A DNA stretch of 64,000 nt. It comes from Trinickia diaoshuihuensis (GTDB lineage: Bacteria; Pseudomonadota; Gammaproteobacteria; Burkholderiales; Burkholderiaceae). A program made the position numbers and the translations under genes. Location of the stretch: contig NZ_QUBS01000012.1 in assembly GCF_003390925.1 (NCBI RefSeq), positions 27,282 to 91,281 on the forward strand, read 5' to 3'. This document shows positions 39,276-48,448 of the stretch, piece after piece. The notes under the pieces are model-generated. The model had not been told where the DNA came from, made no database searches, and saw nothing but the letters and a program-made list of their open reading frames with translations. Positions within the stretch are counted from its first letter, which is position 1. Each line of letters starts with the position of its first letter.

Positions 39276-39424
39276 CAAGCTGGCACTTTTTTTCAGCTAG
39301 CCGCAAGAAGTGGGACACGAAAAAAAAATGCCGAGGTGAGCTAGTGCGGAGGGGGCGGCCGTCGAAAGCGGCTGTCGAGCTTTTCGAGCATGCTCGTGGG
39401 ACATGAGTTACAGGGGAAGTTGGT

Positions 39425-39631
39425 ATGGCAACTGGTACGGTCAAATGGTTCAATGACGCGAAAGGCTTCGGATTCATCACGCCCGATGAAGGCGGCGAGG
39501 ATCTGTTTGCGCATTTCTCGGCCATCCAGATGAACGGTTTCAAAACGCTCAAGGAAGGTCAGAAGGTGAGCTTCGAGGTCGTGCAAGGACCGAAGGGCAA
39601 GCAAGCGTCGAACATTCAGTCCGCAGCCTAA
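39425..39631 (+). CDS. cspA: CspA-family cold-shock protein
   Basis: A 68-residue single cold-shock domain: [17 protein letters not shown] with RNP1 KGFGFI, then RNP2 DLFAHF, ending KQASNIQSA. It binds single-stranded nucleic acids as an RNA chaperone. Burkholderiaceae carry several such genes, so the symbol is generic. It has its own promoter, long leader and terminator. Confidence 0.95.
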   Translation: MATGTVKWFNDAKGFGFITPDEGGEDLFAHFSAIQMNGFKTLKEGQKVSFEVVQGPKGKQASNIQSAA

Positions 39632-39656
39632 GACTGATTCGACTGCAGCGCCTAGG

Positions 39657-39682
39657 AAACCCGGCTTCGGCCGGGTTTTTTT
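39657..39682 (+). terminator. Terminator of cspA
   Basis: ACCCGGC (39659-39665), TTCG loop, GCCGGGT (39670-39676), then seven T. A UUCG tetraloop makes this very stable. Confidence 0.9.
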
Positions 39683-39797
39683 ATTTTTAATTTTCCATAC
39701 CGGTCTGTTCGCGTCGCGATCCGCTCACGGGGAAAGCGTCGCCGCGCGGGCCCTGACGTACATCGATGCATCCAATACCCCTGCCGTCGATCCCGCC

Positions 39798-39974
39798 GTG
39801 GATTCGGCGCCTTCGCTCAACAACGTCGAGCAGATCTATTACACGATCTGCCGACTGGAGAGCTTTGTAGATAGCAATGAATTGGACGACGCCTGCCTGC
39901 ACCATATCATCAACCTTCGCCCCTTATGCACCGCGTGCAATACGTCCGATCGCAGTACGGCGCACCATGCATGA
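39798..39974 (+). pseudogene. Small coding-like frame without a good start; possible gene remnant
   Basis: A frame ending with TGA at 39972-39974 reads like protein over at least 58 codons from a GTG at 39798 (with LNNVEQIYYTICRLESFVD and ACLHHIINLRPLCTACN), and remains open upstream to the cspA terminator without an ATG or ribosome site. It may be the 3' part of a gene whose 5' end was lost, or a small gene with a GTG start. It lies 46 bases before the gene at 40020. No family recognised. Confidence 0.3.
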
Positions 39975-40019
39975 CGAGAGATTCGTCGCTCGAGCGCACC
40001 ATTTAATAGAGAGGTTTTC

Positions 40020-40421
40020 ATGCCCAAGCTTCCGGCCACCGACTGGGATCGGATTCGAAAGATTTTTGCCGCAGCGGTCGATTTTTGCGAGCAGATGGAG
40101 GCGCTCGGGTATTCCGAGGAGGCTCGGACGCAATCGGCGCTGATCGATGGCACGAAGGTATCGGCGCACGAAGTCGTCACGAGCGCATGGTCGATTGCCG
40201 AGGCCACGCGTTATACGGTCATTCGGTCACGGCACGACGCGGATAACGACCTACCGTATGTACCGGAAACCGCGCGCATCATTACAGCGGCAGCCGGCGT
40301 CTGCGCCGAACTCGTTCATAACGATCGGAAGCTCGCCGCGGCAGCGAGAATCGATTATTTGACGACATGGCTCGAGAGCGATGGACTCAAGGCGCTGAAG
40401 GAGACGTTGGAGAAGCCTTGA
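40020..40421 (+). CDS. Unrecognised small helical protein
   Basis: A 133-residue soluble protein, predicted mainly helical (DWDRIRKIFAAAVDFCEQME, then AEATRYTVIRSRHDAD). AGAGAGG precedes the ATG by about seven bases, and codon use looks coding. No signal peptide or membrane segment. I do not recognise the family. It lies in the variable stretch between cspA and the adhesin gene. Confidence 0.6.
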   Translation: MPKLPATDWDRIRKIFAAAVDFCEQMEALGYSEEARTQSALIDGTKVSAHEVVTSAWSIAEATRYTVIRSRHDADNDLPYVPETARIITAAAGVCAELVHNDRKLAAAARIDYLTTWLESDGLKALKETLEKP

Positions 40422-40447
40422 ACGCCGCGCGCCGAAAGAAAACCGCC

Positions 40448-41119
40448 CTATAGCGTCACCGCTTGTGGAGAGTCCTTCCACACCGGAAACCGGGCCGTTT
40501 CGTGCGGGCCGCGAGGCGTCGCGAAAGGCGTGAGCTCGGCCCACGTGTCTCCATCGGGCGTGCTGTACAAGATGAGCGCCTGCGCTGCCCTCAACGTGAT
40601 GCCGAACCATCGGCGGAAGCCGTCGAAAACCGCCGTCTTCCACCGCGCGTCCGCGCTGTCATCAACCGTTTGCTGCTCCGGCACGCACATCGGACCGATG
40701 CGGCCAGTGGACGCATCCTCCGCACGATGCTCGAAGTATTTCAGCAAATCCCAGCAGCGGCCTCGGTAATGCACGCTCGCCGCGAGCGTCGTGCCGCTGA
40801 CGAAAATCGTGATCGCCGGATGCAGTTTCGAAAGGCGAAATTCAGTCGACGTCCCGCGCTGTTTGCGCGGCAGGCGTTGTATCTCGCCTATCGATGCGCA
40901 AAGAGAGGATAGCCAAGCATATACGACGCGGCGCCGAGTGGAGCAGTGAACGTGCGCCCGGCGTCTTTCGCTCGCCTTCCGCGCGTATTGAAGCGGGTAG
41001 ATGCCGCGCGCGCGCGATCTGCGCACTGGGCTGAATTTTCGTTGCCGTGACAGTGGGCGCCGGTGTTTGAACAACCTCGGCCGTCCGGCCCGCGTCTTAC
41101 GTTTGATGTCGCTTCGCAT
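40448..41119 (-). CDS. Unrecognised protein, start uncertain
   Basis: The frame runs 223 codons from an ATG at 41119. Only the C-terminal 150 or so residues (from about 75, e.g. FRLSKLHPAITIFVSGTTLA and WFGITLRAAQALILYS) look like a folded protein. The first 70 residues are Arg-rich, lack a ribosome site and look like non-coding sequence. The true start may be a rare codon near 40900, or the gene may be 5'-truncated. It is convergent with the 40020 gene, 26 bases away. No family recognised. Confidence 0.4.
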   Translation of the reverse strand: MRSDIKRKTRAGRPRLFKHRRPLSRQRKFSPVRRSRARGIYPLQYARKASERRRAHVHCSTRRRVVYAWLSSLCASIGEIQRLPRKQRGTSTEFRLSKLHPAITIFVSGTTLAASVHYRGRCWDLLKYFEHRAEDASTGRIGPMCVPEQQTVDDSADARWKTAVFDGFRRWFGITLRAAQALILYSTPDGDTWAELTPFATPRGPHETARFPVWKDSPQAVTL

Positions 41120-41276
41120 GCCGGGCAGGATGCATGCTAGTCGTCGTTCGCGCGTTTGCTACAGCGCATGTTTGCTTTGCGCGGCTGCCCCGGGGCCCAA
41201 ATTTTTCGAAGGCTGCCGCTGCCAGCGAAGAACGCAGCGACCCGCCTTCTCCTCTTACCATAGGCATAGGCGCAGA

Positions 41277-41307
41277 GCTCTATCGGAAGTAATGAACCCG
41301 ATAGAGC
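41277..41307 (-). terminator. Hairpin downstream of the trimeric autotransporter gene
   Basis: GCTCTATCGG (41277-41286) pairs with CCGATAGAGC (41298-41307) around 11 bases, just after the adhesin stop on the minus strand. No T run follows, so it may only protect the 3' end. Confidence 0.4.
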
Positions 41308-41319
41308 CCTACGCGCGGA

Positions 41320-43491
41320 TCACCAGCGATAACCGACGCCGGCCCCCGCGGCCACGGAACCATGACCGGAAACCGGCGTGGAAATCGAGCCCTTCACCAT
41401 CCACGCGCGCGTGGCGACCGACAGACCGACAGCCATCGCCGATTGACCGCCGTATGTACCACCACCAAGAGCGACGACCTTTTCGCCCGGCAACACGGCT
41501 TGAGGCAGATTCGCCATGGCGATCGCAGCGGCCGAACCCGCATCCGAGTCCTTGCGGTACTTGCCCAAATCGCTGCGAACCGAATCGATCGCGCTATCCA
41601 ATTGGCGCTTATTCACCGCGTCAGTGGGAGCCGTACCATCGGCAACGTTGGTGATTTGACGCTCAGCACCCGGCGCACCGACCGAAACCGTGTTGTCCCG
41701 GTCCGCGACACTACCTGCACCCAAGGCAACCGAATTGTTGCCGGTGACAGTCGTATTCGAGCCGATCGCGGTGCCGTTCGTACCCGTAACATTGGCGTTC
41801 GTACCGACTGCCGTTCCATTGGTCGAAGTGACAACCGCTTGGTGACCGACAGCCGTGCCGCCATCCGCGACAACGTTGCTGCTGGAACCGACGGAAGTTG
41901 CATTGACAGCGCCGGCCGTCGCATTGGTACCTGTTGCCGTGCCCGTTGCATCGAGCACGTTGGTGTTTCCGCCCGGCATCGAATTGACTTTCCCGACGAG
42001 CGAGGACAGTTGCGTGGCGACGCTAAAGAGCTGCGAACCGTTCACCGCGTCCGTGCTCGTGGCGCTGATCTGGCCAGCGGCAACGTTGACGACTTGCCGT
42101 TCCGTGCCGGCGGCGCCGACGCTGACCACGCCGACCGGATTTGACGCAGCGAAGCCGCTGTATGTAATACCGCCCACGACCTGACTTGCGACGGTCGTCG
42201 CAGCCTTCGTCGCCGAGCTGTTTCCGAGTGCAACGCTATTCGCATCCGCGGCGCTGGCTTGATCGCCGATAGCGACAGACATGTTCCCGGTTGCTTGCGA
42301 ACGATCGCCGACCGCCACAGCCCAGGTACCCGTGGCGTTCGAGGCCCAACCCGCCGCGACCGTGTTTTGCCCTGTCGCAGTCGCTTGCGTGCCCATCGCG
42401 ACGGAGCCCGACGAACCCGTCACCGCATTGAAGCCGACTGCGGTAGTCGAAAAACCGTTAGCCGTCGCACCGGAGCCGAGCGCGGTATTGTTCGTGCCGT
42501 TCGCCACGCTTCCCTGGCCGAATGCCGAAGTATTGGCACTGAGCGCTTGCGCGTTCGCGCCATTCGCTACGGAATTGTCGCCCGATGCGGTGCTGTTGTA
42601 GCCGGCCGCCGTCGAATTCGCCCCGGTTGCGAAGGCACCCGAACCGTAAGCGGCGCCATGCAAACCGCTTGCTTCGGCGCCCGCGCCCGCCGCGATCGCT
42701 TGCGCGCCGCCTGCCGACGACGTGTTGCCGATTGCGATCGCCGAATCACCCGTTGCCGAAGCGGCGCCGCCGACCGCTACGGAAACGCGCCCCGTGGCCG
42801 ATGCGGCGGTGCCGCCCGCGAACGATTCATTACCCGTCGCGGTAGACGACACGCCGATCGCCGTGCCGTTGTGCGTCGAATTCGACTGAAAGCCCACCGC
42901 CGTGTTGCCGGTGGAAAAAGAAGTGACGTGTTGCGTGCTGTCTGTGCGCCAGTTGTCGATCAGCGAAGTGTCGGTGCCGCTCGCACCGGCCGTTGCCGTC
43001 GCACCTACCGCGGTCGAGTTGGCGGAAGTGGCCGACGACGATCCGCCCACTGCAACCGCGTTGTTCGCCGTCGCGTTGGTATTTGCGCCGAGGGCGCTCG
43101 CGTTGGTCCCCGTGGCCGTCGATCCGCCGCCGAATACGGTGGCGTCGGTGCCGGTCGCGGTGGCGTTCGCGCCGACAGTCGCGGCATTCGAACCGTTTGC
43201 GGTTGCTCGATCGCCGACAGCCGTCGCTTGCCCGCCCTGCGCCGCGACCGCGTTGCCAACGGCGGTGTTTTGGCTCGTGCCGTCCGCACCCGCCACAGCC
43301 GGGTTGTTCCCGCCCGTCGTGGCCGTCGGCGCGGCGGCAGCCCCGCCCAGCGTGGAAACGATGCCCTGGGCTTCGCCGCCGACTGCAAGGTTATCCGCGT
43401 GAGCGGAGCCTGCCGTCAGCGCAAGCGCTGCTACGATCGCCAGTGAGACCTTTGACTTCACGGGCGTGGCCGCCCCTCGATTCGCCTTCAT
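41320..43491 (-). CDS. YadA-like trimeric autotransporter adhesin
   Basis: A 723-residue surface adhesin. The ATG at 43491 starts a signal peptide ending AGSAHADN near 32; GAGGAAA lies upstream. Residues about 60-470 are tandem 14-residue-type head repeats (AVGxxAxATGxNA...), forming left-handed beta rolls. A neck (STDAVNGSQLFSVATQLSS near 490), a second short head block, and another neck (GTAPTDAVNKRQLDSAIDSV near 630) follow. The last 70 residues are the YadA anchor, ending AGVGYRW, which makes the trimeric outer-membrane barrel. No long coiled-coil stalk is present. It is divergent from an XRE regulator. Confidence 0.9.
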   Translation of the reverse strand: MKANRGAATPVKSKVSLAIVAALALTAGSAHADNLAVGGEAQGIVSTLGGAAAAPTATTGGNNPAVAGADGTSQNTAVGNAVAAQGGQATAVGDRATANGSNAATVGANATATGTDATVFGGGSTATGTNASALGANTNATANNAVAVGGSSSATSANSTAVGATATAGASGTDTSLIDNWRTDSTQHVTSFSTGNTAVGFQSNSTHNGTAIGVSSTATGNESFAGGTAASATGRVSVAVGGAASATGDSAIAIGNTSSAGGAQAIAAGAGAEASGLHGAAYGSGAFATGANSTAAGYNSTASGDNSVANGANAQALSANTSAFGQGSVANGTNNTALGSGATANGFSTTAVGFNAVTGSSGSVAMGTQATATGQNTVAAGWASNATGTWAVAVGDRSQATGNMSVAIGDQASAADANSVALGNSSATKAATTVASQVVGGITYSGFAASNPVGVVSVGAAGTERQVVNVAAGQISATSTDAVNGSQLFSVATQLSSLVGKVNSMPGGNTNVLDATGTATGTNATAGAVNATSVGSSSNVVADGGTAVGHQAVVTSTNGTAVGTNANVTGTNGTAIGSNTTVTGNNSVALGAGSVADRDNTVSVGAPGAERQITNVADGTAPTDAVNKRQLDSAIDSVRSDLGKYRKDSDAGSAAAIAMANLPQAVLPGEKVVALGGGTYGGQSAMAVGLSVATRAWMVKGSISTPVSGHGSVAAGAGVGYRW

Positions 43492-43558
43492 GATTGCCCA
43501 TTTCCTCGGTGAAAAATCAGCCTGGTGTCGCGGCGGATTTTTACAGAAACGTGGCCGA

Positions 43559-43588
43559 TTAATACGATCTTTACGCGATTTTTGACAA
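43559..43588 (-). promoter_or_regulatory. Candidate promoter of the adhesin gene
   Basis: On the minus strand TTGTCA (43583-43588) and TATTAA (43559-43564) are 18 bases apart, about 70 bases before the ATG. The surrounding 43540-43660 is AT-rich for this genome. CAATATT (43586-43592) and an inverted AATATTG further right could be regulator sites; the divergent XRE gene is an obvious candidate. Confidence 0.5.
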
Positions 43589-43762
43589 TATTTGAGACTT
43601 AGTCGACTTTTTAGGTTGTCTTGACCCAACATCTAATATTGTTTTGTTGCATCGAGAGCTACAATTCGGGTAGATAGCCACGACTACTGTAAGCCGGGTC
43701 GGCACCCACCCTCCTGCAGGCCGCCGCGAGGGCATGAGATAAAATGCCGCAAGGGGGGACCA

Positions 43763-44176
43763 ATGACTGATACGCGAGCAGGTTTTGCGCGAACCGGGGC
43801 GAGGGACGGAACGGACGACCAGCGCAGGGCGATGTCGACGCAAGAACGTGTCTTCCTTACTCGGATCGGAGATGCCTTGGCGCGTGCGCGCCTCGAAAGG
43901 CGCATGACGCAAGAAGAAGTATCCGAACAACTGGGCGTCAATCCGGAAACCATCAGCCGCTTCGAACGCGGCCACACGGCTCCACCATTATTCAGGCTGT
44001 TCGAGCTTGCAACGCTCTACGGCGTACCACCCGAATCGCTGATCGCCGGAGGCGGTGGGCGCTCGCCCGATCCCGCACAAGAAATCTCGTCGCTACTGGC
44101 GAATCTCGCGCCGGCCGACCGTGAGTTTGTCCGGCAATGGGTGTCGGCGATGTGCGTGCAGTTGTCGAAGCGGTAG
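43763..44176 (+). CDS. XRE-family helix-turn-helix regulator
   Basis: A 137-residue DNA-binding protein with an XRE fold at about 30-85: IGDALARARLERRMTQEEVS followed by EQLGVNPETISRFERGHTAP, the recognition helix being around NPETISRFE. GGGGGA precedes the ATG. The rest is a short helical tail. It is divergent from the trimeric autotransporter gene and upstream of the TpsA-like gene, so it may regulate one or both. No partner toxin gene is adjacent. Confidence 0.82.
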   Translation: MTDTRAGFARTGARDGTDDQRRAMSTQERVFLTRIGDALARARLERRMTQEEVSEQLGVNPETISRFERGHTAPPLFRLFELATLYGVPPESLIAGGGGRSPDPAQEISSLLANLAPADREFVRQWVSAMCVQLSKR

Positions 44177-44346
44177 CGCCCGAGTCCCCCGCGCAAGATG
44201 GCGGGACTGACTGTCCTTTTGGCGACAGCGGCTGTAGAAGGAACTCGTGCGAGGAATAAGACTGTAGGCCGCCCACTCGTCGAGTGGCCCGCCGGGCTCA
44301 CGCCTGACCGCATGAGTTCGCGCATCTGAAATCAGGGGTAATCACG

Positions 44347-46797
44347 ATGCTACAGTCCTCATCGGCCGGATGGTCTCGCCGCTTGCCGGTACTCACTCCG
44401 ATCGCCGTCGCCCTTTCCTTTGCCATGCCGCCCATCGCGTTCGCGGCCGGGTCGTTGCCGCAAGGCGGCCAGTTTATCGCCGGCTCCGGTTCGATCAACG
44501 GCAATGCCACCTCGCTCGCCATCAATCAAACCTCGAATCGCGGCGTGATCGATTGGAACAGCTTTTCCATCGGCAACGGCAACCATGTCATCATCAATAA
44601 CGGCACGGGGGCCACGCTGAACCGCGTCATCGGCGCCGCACCCTCTTCGATTCTCGGGGCGCTTTCGGCAACGGGCAGTGTGTATCTCATCAATCCGCAA
44701 GGCATCGTCATCGGCAGCAGCGGTGTCGTTTCCACCGGCGGCCGTTTCGTCGCCTCTACGCTCGATACGGATAACGAGGCGTTCGTGAACGGCTCGACGC
44801 TGGCGTTCTCGAGTCAGCCCGGTGCCGCCGCAGGCACCGTCGTCAACCTCGGCAAGATTGCTTCGACCGGCGGCGACGTATTTCTGATTGCAAACAAGGA
44901 AGTCGACAACGTCGGCCGCATCAGTGCGCCCAAAGGCACCGCGGAGCTAGCCGCCGGACAAAACGTGCTGTTACAAGATTCGACGCAAAGCCAGCAAGTG
45001 TTCGTCCAACAAGGCAGCGCCGGCAACGTCGTCAATCGCGGTTCGGTCGAAGCGGCGCAGATCAACCTGCAAGCGGCGGACGGCAATGTCTATGCGCTGG
45101 CCGGCAACCATTCGATCCTGCGAGCCGCCGGCACCGCCACGCGTGAGGGCCATGTCTGGCTCGTCGCCGATACCGGTCGCGTCTGGATGGACGGGAAAGT
45201 CGACGCAACCAACGTCGATGGCAGCGGCGGCACGGTCGATACGAACGCCGCCACGGTGCGCATCGCCGGCGGCCCGACCGTGAAGGCGCAGCAGTGGACT
45301 ATCGCCACGCCCAGCTTTACGATCGACGGGTCGGCCGCCCGGGTCTTCGAAAGCAATCTCGATCGCGGCACATCGATCAATCTGCAAACGACCGGCGCGG
45401 GCGGCGCCAGCGGCGATATCGACGTGGCGTCGAGCATTCACTGGACCGGACCTGCCTCGCTCACCCTCGGGGCCTATCATTCGTTGACGATAGAAGCGGC
45501 GGCGACCCTGAAAAACCGCGGTAGTGGGAACTTGACGCTGCGCGCCGACGTGCAAGGGATCGACAATGGCGGCAGTGTCACGAACAACGGCACGGTGGAT
45601 TGGTCGTCGAGCCAAGGCATCGTCGGCCTGTTCTACGACATGAACGGCACCTACACGCCCGGAGCGCTCCTCGCCAATGCCTCGTGGGCATCGCCCGCGT
45701 ATAGCGGTCTGGTCACGCAATTCACGGGCTATCAACTCGTCAATTCGTTGACCGATCTGGAAAACATCGACAAGGATGACCTTAACGGCAATTTCGCGCT
45801 CGGGAGAGACATCGACGCGAGCGCCACCAGCAACGGCTCCTTCGTTCCCATCGCCGCCGATGGCCGGCCTCCGTTTGGCGGACAGTTTGATGGACGGGGG
45901 CACACGATCAGCTCGTTGACGATAGCGGGCGAACCGCTCGGCGTGCCCTTCTACTCGGGTCTGTTCGCGTGGTTGGGCGTGGGCGCCGTAGTCCGCAATC
46001 TGAACGTCAACGCGATCGTGACGCCGTTCAGCACGGGTTCGACTGATTTAGAACTCGGTGTTGAGGGTATCCTGGCTGCGGAAAGTTGGGGGACGATCTC
46101 GAACGTCCACGTATCGGGAACGATTAACAACCTCATCGGCATCCCAGGCAACCAAGTTGAGTACACGACCATCGGCGGGCTGGTGGGCGCGAACTACGGC
46201 ACGATCGAGCGCTCGTCGAGTACCGTGACCATCTCCACCAACGGATCGGCGGGCGGGCTCGTCGGCTATAACAAAGGTTCAATCATCCAGTCGTATGCCG
46301 CGGGGCAAGTGCAAGGTATTGAACTCGTGCTTGGCTCCCCGAATCCTGGCCCCTCGGAGGCGAGCGTCGCTGGGCTCGTCGACGGCAACGACGGGACGAT
46401 CACGCAATCGTACTTCTCGGGCTTCGTGTCGAACCTATGCTTTAACCAGTCGTGCAGCGCAGCCGGGCTCGTCAACGCCAACAACGGGACAATCAGCCAA
46501 TCATTCGTCAGTGGCTCGATCGGGGGATCCGGCCTCACGTCGCGGTACGGAATCGCCGAGGCTAACAACGGTACGATCACAAACGACGTCTATTGGAATA
46601 AGGATACGTGGGGCACCCTTGCTGGCGTCGGATCCGGTACGCCGTTGCCGGCCGCGAACGGTCTGACCACGGCTCAGATGAGCACTGCGTCGTCTTTCGT
46701 CGGTTACCAGTTTGGCCCGAATGGCGTGTGGGCGATGCCCGCCGGAGCAAGTTCTCCCGTCCTGCGATGGCAGCTCACGCCGTCCGTCAGCGAGTAG
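44347..46797 (+). CDS. TpsA-like filamentous-haemagglutinin-domain exoprotein with GLUG repeats
   Basis: An 816-residue secreted protein. A long signal peptide (1-33, ending AFA) leads into a TPS/haemagglutination-activity domain (about 34-270) with NQTSNRGVIDWNSFSIGNGN and GSVYLINPQGIVIGSSGVV, the motifs read by TpsB transporters. A beta-helical middle follows. From about 465 (YQLVNSLTDLENI) come GLUG-type repeats: GGLVGANYGTIERSSS, GGLVGYNKGSIIQSYA, AGLVDGNDGTITQSYF, AGLVNANNGTISQSFV. There is no C-terminal toxin or anchor, so it is likely released or held by its transporter. No TpsB gene is in the window. AGGGG precedes the ATG. Confidence 0.85.
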   Translation: MLQSSSAGWSRRLPVLTPIAVALSFAMPPIAFAAGSLPQGGQFIAGSGSINGNATSLAINQTSNRGVIDWNSFSIGNGNHVIINNGTGATLNRVIGAAPSSILGALSATGSVYLINPQGIVIGSSGVVSTGGRFVASTLDTDNEAFVNGSTLAFSSQPGAAAGTVVNLGKIASTGGDVFLIANKEVDNVGRISAPKGTAELAAGQNVLLQDSTQSQQVFVQQGSAGNVVNRGSVEAAQINLQAADGNVYALAGNHSILRAAGTATREGHVWLVADTGRVWMDGKVDATNVDGSGGTVDTNAATVRIAGGPTVKAQQWTIATPSFTIDGSAARVFESNLDRGTSINLQTTGAGGASGDIDVASSIHWTGPASLTLGAYHSLTIEAAATLKNRGSGNLTLRADVQGIDNGGSVTNNGTVDWSSSQGIVGLFYDMNGTYTPGALLANASWASPAYSGLVTQFTGYQLVNSLTDLENIDKDDLNGNFALGRDIDASATSNGSFVPIAADGRPPFGGQFDGRGHTISSLTIAGEPLGVPFYSGLFAWLGVGAVVRNLNVNAIVTPFSTGSTDLELGVEGILAAESWGTISNVHVSGTINNLIGIPGNQVEYTTIGGLVGANYGTIERSSSTVTISTNGSAGGLVGYNKGSIIQSYAAGQVQGIELVLGSPNPGPSEASVAGLVDGNDGTITQSYFSGFVSNLCFNQSCSAAGLVNANNGTISQSFVSGSIGGSGLTSRYGIAEANNGTITNDVYWNKDTWGTLAGVGSGTPLPAANGLTTAQMSTASSFVGYQFGPNGVWAMPAGASSPVLRWQLTPSVSE

Positions 46798-46875
46798 GTG
46801 CTTCGGCACTGGATGGCACGACTTGAGACTGCATGCGACATGTCGCAATGGCGCACGCGTCCGTCTCGGTCCATC

Positions 46876-48333
46876 CTAGTGGGACACGTGCAAAAGTCGC
46901 TCGAGATCATCCATCAACGCATGTCTGCGTTGCAGATCATCCTCGTAGATCATCGCCGACGCTTCGATATCCGCGGCGCAATGCGGACAGATCCGCTCGT
47001 TCGCATGAATATAGCCGTGACAGGCGCGGCAGATCGCGAGTCTGGGCGGGACTGTGCCCTCATCCGGCGAGTGGTTGCGCTTGTGCTTCCAGGCGAGTTC
47101 GATCACCTGCCCTGACCGTTCGGTGCTTGAAACGCGCTCGCCGTCCGATATCCGCTCCGTGACTAAATCGAAACGTCCCACCGCGAACGACGCCGGGCCG
47201 GCATCCTCGATCTTCTCGATACGCTCGCGCAATCCCTGCTTTTTGAGTTCGACCACGCGATAGTGGCAGTAGGGGTTGTTGCCCGGCTTGCCGAGCAGTG
47301 AATGCGACGTCCACGTGCATCCGCCGCGACAAACGTCAGCGTAGTAACAGGTGCGGCAAAAGCCCCACAAATCGTCCACCGACCGCAGCCGCCCGTAATG
47401 AACCGTCTCACTCGTGCGCCAGATTTCTTCAAGCGAAAGATCTCGCACATTGCCCCCGGCGAATCCGACCGTCGCGAGCGATGGGCAGCCCTTCACCGTG
47501 CCGTCCGCTTCGAGCGCAATGACGGTTTGACCGGCGGCGCAACCGGTCCAGTGAATGCGCTCGTCCCCGAATCCGCGCCAAACGTGCTCATAAGGACCGA
47601 AGTAGCCGATGTTGTTGCCGATCGTCATTAACAGCCCGCGATCGAGGCCCTGCTTGTACAAATCGGCCAGAAGGGGCATCAGTGTTTCGAGTTGATACGG
47701 CTGCAGAAGCAATTCGTCGTGATCGACCGCATTACCCATGGCCACGGTGAGTTGAGTCTGCCAGTGTGTCGCCCCCACGTCGATGATCGTGTCCATCAGC
47801 GCGGGAAGGTCGGACATCGTGAGCGCGCCGATCTGCGTGTTGACGCTCGTTGCAAGGCCGTGCGCACGCGCGCGCTTGAGCGTATCGAGCGCCTTGTCGA
47901 ATGAACCCTTGACATTGCGCACCTTGTCGTGAAGCGGAGCTAGTCCATCGAGGGACACGCCGACGCCGTTCAAACCGGCCTGCGCCGCGCGAGCGAGCCG
48001 CTCGGGCGTCAGATTGCGCCCGCCCGTCTGGATAGCGCAGTACATGCCGTGCGCGCGGATGGCGCCGATGAGGTCGATCCAGTCCTTGCGCAGGTACGCT
48101 TCTCCGCCGATAAGCGATACCTCACGGGTTCCGAGCCTCGCCAGCGACTCGATCACTTGCAGACATTCGTCGGTCGATAGCTCGTTGTTGCGCCGACGGC
48201 CCGCTCGCGAACCGCAATGCAGGCACTTTAAATCGCAGGCCAGCGTGATCTCCCAAACGGCGTGAACCGGAACGAAACGCTTGTAGTCCTCTTCGTCTCG
48301 GTAGCGTGCAGGACGCTGACTGCGTTCGTACAT
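46876..48333 (-). CDS. Radical SAM/SPASM peptide maturase with C-terminal zinc ribbon
   Basis: A 485-residue radical SAM enzyme. The [4Fe-4S]/SAM motif is CDLKCLHC (Cys33, 37, 40). After the core, a SPASM region carries cysteines near 263 (TGCAAGQ), 285 (KGCPS), 327-341 (FCRTCYYADVCRGGC) and 360 (YCHYRV), for auxiliary clusters. A separate zinc ribbon follows at Cys435, Cys438, Cys449 and Cys452 (ICRACHGYIHANERICPHC). SPASM enzymes usually modify ribosomal peptides. Upstream on the same strand is a 66-residue DUF1843-like peptide, the probable partner. From memory, databases carry a family called GDL-motif peptide-associated radical SAM/SPASM maturase, which this seems to match. The modification is unknown. 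Confidence 0.85.
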   Translation of the reverse strand: MYERSQRPARYRDEEDYKRFVPVHAVWEITLACDLKCLHCGSRAGRRRNNELSTDECLQVIESLARLGTREVSLIGGEAYLRKDWIDLIGAIRAHGMYCAIQTGGRNLTPERLARAAQAGLNGVGVSLDGLAPLHDKVRNVKGSFDKALDTLKRARAHGLATSVNTQIGALTMSDLPALMDTIIDVGATHWQTQLTVAMGNAVDHDELLLQPYQLETLMPLLADLYKQGLDRGLLMTIGNNIGYFGPYEHVWRGFGDERIHWTGCAAGQTVIALEADGTVKGCPSLATVGFAGGNVRDLSLEEIWRTSETVHYGRLRSVDDLWGFCRTCYYADVCRGGCTWTSHSLLGKPGNNPYCHYRVVELKKQGLRERIEKIEDAGPASFAVGRFDLVTERISDGERVSSTERSGQVIELAWKHKRNHSPDEGTVPPRLAICRACHGYIHANERICPHCAADIEASAMIYEDDLQRRHALMDDLERLLHVSH

Positions 48334-48409
48334 GTCGGATTCCTAGCTAGGTTGCTCGGCGCTTTAGTTCAAGCGTTGCATCGTGCCGTAATAGGTTGTT
48401 CTTCCTAGT

Positions 48410-48439
48410 GGTGCGTGCCGTTGATTTGCGGCGCGCACC
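48410..48439 (-). other. Hairpin between peptide gene and maturase gene
   Basis: GGTGCGTGCCG (48410-48420) and CGGCGCGCACC (48429-48439) form an 11-bp stem with one imperfect pair and an 8-base loop, starting ten bases after the peptide stop. No T run follows. Such hairpins between a modified-peptide precursor and its maturase often allow more peptide than enzyme to be made. Confidence 0.55.
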
Positions 48440-48448
48440 ATGCGGCTA

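Noticed and set aside
46834..46847. A 14-bp palindrome TGCGACATGTCGCA between the TpsA and radical SAM genes
   Set aside because: It sits in a short convergent gap without a T run or promoter; probably a weak transcription end or chance.
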